64,000 nt of DNA. It comes from Sphingopyxis bauzanensis. Lineage in GTDB: Bacteria > Pseudomonadota > Alphaproteobacteria > Sphingomonadales > Sphingomonadaceae. Numbering within the stretch: position 1 is the first letter of the stretch; every line of letters starts with the position of its first letter. Shown here one piece after another: positions 61,888 through 64,000 of the stretch. The stretch covers positions 1 through 64,000 of the forward strand of contig NZ_NISK01000002.1 of the NCBI RefSeq assembly GCF_002205675.1, in the 5' to 3' direction. The position numbers and the translations under genes were made by a program. Under the pieces are notes generated by a model that searched no databases, was not told where the DNA came from, and saw only the letters and a program-made list of their open reading frames with translations.

Positions 61888-62000
61888 TATTTCATGGGCC
61901 TTTCCTCCAAGTGGCCCCCACGGTGGGGGCCACTCGAATTCGTCCCCGATGACGAGGCCCCCGAAGTGGCCCCCAGACATGCTCGGCTGCCACCGGATAA
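61888..62000. other. Integrase-proximal attP region
   Basis: This short stretch between the integrase start and the right repeat contains GTGGCCCCCA at 61911-61920 and 61966-61975, an inverted copy TGGGGGCCAC at 61924-61933, and a near match GAGGCCCCCG at 61954-61963. It probably carries integrase arm sites and the integrase promoter. Confidence 0.5.
61911..61975. promoter_or_regulatory. Candidate integrase arm-type sites, right end
   Basis: There are three GTGGCCCCCA-type copies (one inverted) and a near match within 65 bp. The same core is found twice at 2931-2951, at the other end of the island. Confidence 0.5.
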
Positions 62001-62108
62001 CGCCGGATGCCATCGGAAAAAGAAAGGCAACATACCGCAGTTTTCTGCGGTTTTCAAAGACAATGTCGGACGATGTCGGATGAAATCTTGGAGCGGGTAG
62101 CGGGAATC
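62001..62108. repeat. Right attachment-site direct repeat (att)
   Basis: It matches 2767-2874 without gaps, with 5 mismatches; 62052-62108 is identical. Bases 62089-62108 are the 3' end of the tRNA-Gly. Confidence 0.9.
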
Positions 62109-62162
62109 GAACCCGCCTAGCTAGCTTGGAAGGCTAGAGCATTACCACTATGCTATACCCGC
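62089..62162 (-). tRNA. tRNA-Gly (anticodon TCC), with encoded CCA
   Basis: On the minus strand the sequence forms a cloverleaf: acceptor GCGGGTA / TACCCGC, anticodon stem-loop CTAGC-CTTCCAA-GCTAG with anticodon TCC, T-arm GCGGG-TTCGATT-CCCGC, discriminator T and an encoded CCA (62091-62089). It is the integration target of the island, and the gene stays intact. Confidence 0.95.
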
Positions 62163-62209
62163 TCACCAAGGTCGGCGGCGATTGCCATTTTGCCCCTTCG
62201 TCGTCAAGT

Positions 62210-62226
62210 CCGCGTTGCGTGCGCCA
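62210..62226. repeat. 17-bp target-site duplication, left copy
   Basis: CCGCGTTGCGTGCGCCA directly adjoins the left end of the insertion sequence and is repeated at 63624-63640. Confidence 0.85.
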
Positions 62227-63623
62227 TGTCGAGCGCGAATGAAGATGTCCGATTAATTGACACGACATATGTCCGATTGGTTTCATAGCGCGAGTGCAGC
62301 CTGCGGAGGGCTGGCGGAGGCGTAGCCGGAGCCGGTCCGGAGCGGGCTGCACTCGCGCGGATCGATTTGAACCTCGTCCTGGAGGGTGCCGTCGGGGCGA
62401 TAGCCGCCGATTTTGCGCGGGCCGTGGAAGATGGCCAGGCAGTCATCGGGGTAGTGATGCACCCGGACGCGCATTTTGACATAGTGATGGCGAAAGGGGC
62501 TGGGCGGGATCTGCAAGATCATTCCCATGTAGCGCACGGTGTTATCGGCCCCCACCTGCCGGTCTTCCTGGACGCACAGGATATTGTCGATGTCGTAGCC
62601 GGGGATGGCTACGAAGGCCGACGCCTCCATCTCGGGCGCAACCGCGAACTGCGCGTTGTGACGGGGAAGATAGACCTCGGTGAGATAGTGGTTCGCCGCT
62701 GCCATATCGGCGATGCCCGCCAGCTTCAGCTCGTTGACCAACCGCCCCTGCAAGGTGCCGAATGCCCGCTCCGAACGCCCGCGCGCCTCGGGCGAATAGG
62801 CCGCGATATGATCGATGCCGAGTTGGCGGAGCGCTCGCCCAACCTCGGTCGGGCGCGACTTGTCGACCTTGCCGCCCGCTTCGGGCGTGAAGAAATAATG
62901 GCTGCCCCGGTCGGTGTACAAAGAGCAGAAGAGCCCGTGTTTTGCGATCGTCTCATGGATGCCGCGCAGGCTCGAGTTGGTCCCTTCCTGCTTGCAGAAG
63001 AACGCCGAGGTGATCTCGCTCGTCGCATCATCGAGCGTCACCACCAGGTCCGCATAGCCCTCGCCATACCAGCAGTGCGTGCTCGCGTCCTGATGGATCA
63101 TCATCCCCCGCATCGGCTTGCGCGGGCGCTTGAGACGGTGCGTTCCACCACGCTTGACGGGCCTCACCAGGCCCGCACTCAACAGCGCCAGACGCGTCCA
63201 GGTATAGCCCCGGCGCAGGCTGTGATCGCGCCGCGCCAGCTCGTGAAAATGACGCATGTTAAATCCCGCATATCGATCTCGGTAAAGCTGCGTGAGCTCC
63301 TCGACTTCTGCATCCGCCGCCCGCTGCCGCGATACCTGCCCAACGCGGCGATCCCGCAATCCAGCAAACCCGTCCTCGTCATACCGGCTGCGCAGCCGCA
63401 GAAAATGACGTGGGCTACAACCCAGGATCATCGCCGCATCCGAACAACTCAGTCGCCCAGCCTCAACCGCAAGGTAAAGCTCCTCAAAGCGCTCCATCCG
63501 TATCGCCTCCGTCAATGCCCGATTGCGCCGCATCTGATGACTCCCTTCGCTCGGAGATCATCCAGACACCAAAATCGGACATATGACGCGTCAACTCATC
63601 GGACATACCTCGTGCGCACGACA
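62227..63623 (-). mobile_element. ISNCY-type insertion sequence, 1397 bp
   Basis: The ends are inverted: TGTCGAGCGC on the left and the complement TGTCGTGCGC on the right. Each end carries two further internal TGTCCGAT repeats (62246-62253, 62270-62277; inverted at 63574-63581 and 63598-63605). It contains one transposase gene and is flanked by a perfect 17-bp duplication. It lies between tRNA-Gly and dinB without disrupting a visible gene. Confidence 0.85.
62283..63533 (-). CDS. ISNCY-family transposase
   Basis: A 416-residue transposase. It has an N-terminal helix-turn-helix (AVEAGRLSCSDAAMILGCSP, about 23-42), then an rve-type DDE domain: Asp in MMIHQDASTHCW, Asp in LYTDRGSHYF, and Glu in SPEARGRSERAFGTLQGRL. 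It fits the ISNCY (IS1202-like) group. It is complete, so the IS may be active. ATG 63497 (MERFEELY) is an alternative start. Confidence 0.9.
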   Translation of the reverse strand: MRRNRALTEAIRMERFEELYLAVEAGRLSCSDAAMILGCSPRHFLRLRSRYDEDGFAGLRDRRVGQVSRQRAADAEVEELTQLYRDRYAGFNMRHFHELARRDHSLRRGYTWTRLALLSAGLVRPVKRGGTHRLKRPRKPMRGMMIHQDASTHCWYGEGYADLVVTLDDATSEITSAFFCKQEGTNSSLRGIHETIAKHGLFCSLYTDRGSHYFFTPEAGGKVDKSRPTEVGRALRQLGIDHIAAYSPEARGRSERAFGTLQGRLVNELKLAGIADMAAANHYLTEVYLPRHNAQFAVAPEMEASAFVAIPGYDIDNILCVQEDRQVGADNTVRYMGMILQIPPSPFRHHYVKMRVRVHHYPDDCLAIFHGPRKIGGYRPDGTLQDEVQIDPRECSPLRTGSGYASASPPQAALAL

Positions 63624-63640
63624 CCGCGTTGCGTGCGCCA
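63624..63640. repeat. 17-bp target-site duplication, right copy
   Basis: It is identical to 62210-62226 and immediately follows the right inverted end of the insertion sequence. Confidence 0.85.
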
Positions 63641-63675
63641 TTGAGAACATCATGGCAACATGCTAGGTTGCTCGC

Positions 63676-64000
63676 GTGAATCATGTCGCCGACCTCGCCC
63701 CCGACACGCCAGCGGACGCTCCCGTCCGCAAGATCATCCATGTTGACATGGACGCCTTTTACGCATCGGTCGAACAGCGCGACGATCCTTCGCTGCGCGG
63801 CAAGCCCGTTGCTGTAGGCGGATCGTCGCGGCGAGGAGTGGTCGCCGCGGCCAGCTATGAGGCGCGCAAGTTCGGGGTGCGTTCGGCCATGCCAAGCATC
63901 ACGGCCAAGCGCCAATGCCCCGACCTCATATTCGTCCCGCCGCGTTTCGACGCCTATCGCGAGGTTTCGCACCAGATCCGGGCGATTTTCCACGACTATG
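63676..64000 (+). CDS. dinB: DNA polymerase IV (N-terminal part; runs off the right edge)
   Basis: The first 108 codons of a Y-family translesion polymerase. It starts at GTG 63676 ([18 protein letters not shown]) and then shows the family signature [20 protein letters not shown] with metal-binding Asp residues, [10 protein letters not shown], and [17 protein letters not shown]. No ATG fits the frame. It synthesises DNA across lesions with low fidelity, usually under SOS control. It is a core chromosomal gene and marks the region outside the island. Confidence 0.9.
   Translation, partial: MNHVADLAPDTPADAPVRKIIHVDMDAFYASVEQRDDPSLRGKPVAVGGSSRRGVVAAASYEARKFGVRSAMPSITAKRQCPDLIFVPPRFDAYREVSHQIRAIFHDY

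Noticed and set aside
62367..63644. Plus-strand ORF of 425 codons across the insertion sequence
   Set aside because: Antisense to a clear DDE transposase; no domain.
63484..63993. Minus-strand ORF across the IS end and dinB
   Set aside because: Shadow of dinB, whose plus-strand frame has strong family motifs.

Overview
The window comes from a high-GC alphaproteobacterium, most likely a sphingomonad (Sphingopyxis, Novosphingobium or Sphingobium type). The evidence is the codon use, a TonB-dependent receptor next to acyl-CoA genes, and the protein families present. I ran no homology search, so family names are recognised from motifs.

Layout. Positions 1-2874 are a mobile-DNA patchwork: the 5' end of a group II intron on the minus strand (200 down to the left edge) that interrupts the gene after a DUF1778-type antitoxin, a glyoxalase/VOC protein, an XRE regulator, a small hypothetical protein, and a degenerate DNA-binding fragment. 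Positions 2767-2874 and 62001-62108 are a 108-bp direct repeat with 5 mismatches, the last 57 bp identical. The right copy contains the 3' end of an intact tRNA-Gly(TCC), and a P4-type tyrosine integrase (60643-61887) lies just inside it. About 59 kb is therefore an integrative genomic island. Right of the tRNA lie an ISNCY-type insertion sequence with a 17-bp target duplication and the start of dinB.

Island content. Nearly all of it is acyl-CoA catabolism: 3 acyl-CoA ligases, 9 acyl-CoA dehydrogenase (ACAD) domains, 3 MaoC/FAS1-like hydratases, 5 crotonase-fold proteins, 8 short-chain dehydrogenases (3 of MFE-2 type), 3 thiolase-fold proteins, an HMG-CoA-synthase-like/OB-fold fusion, 2 stand-alone DUF35 Zn-ribbon/OB proteins, a double type III CoA-transferase, an acyl-CoA thioesterase, and an NMO-type flavin oxidoreductase. 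Accessory genes are a TonB-dependent receptor, two MFS transporters, an amidohydrolase, an alpha/beta hydrolase, a DUF2889 protein, and TetR and LysR regulators. The genes form many short divergent operons, often joined by ATGA or TGATG overlaps.

How they may work together. The receptor would import a hydrophobic carboxylate and the ligases would make its CoA ester. Paired ACADs, which resemble the alpha2beta2 FadE enzymes of steroid catabolism, would desaturate bulky substrates. MaoC or crotonase hydratases and MFE-2-like dehydrogenases would follow, and thiolases or a retro-aldolase-like thiolase/DUF35 pair would cleave carbon-carbon bonds. This resembles peroxisomal or steroid side-chain and branched-chain degradation. 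No ring hydroxylase, P450 or ring-cleavage dioxygenase is visible, so the substrate is unknown; a sterol, bile-acid, terpenoid or alicyclic acid is inference only.
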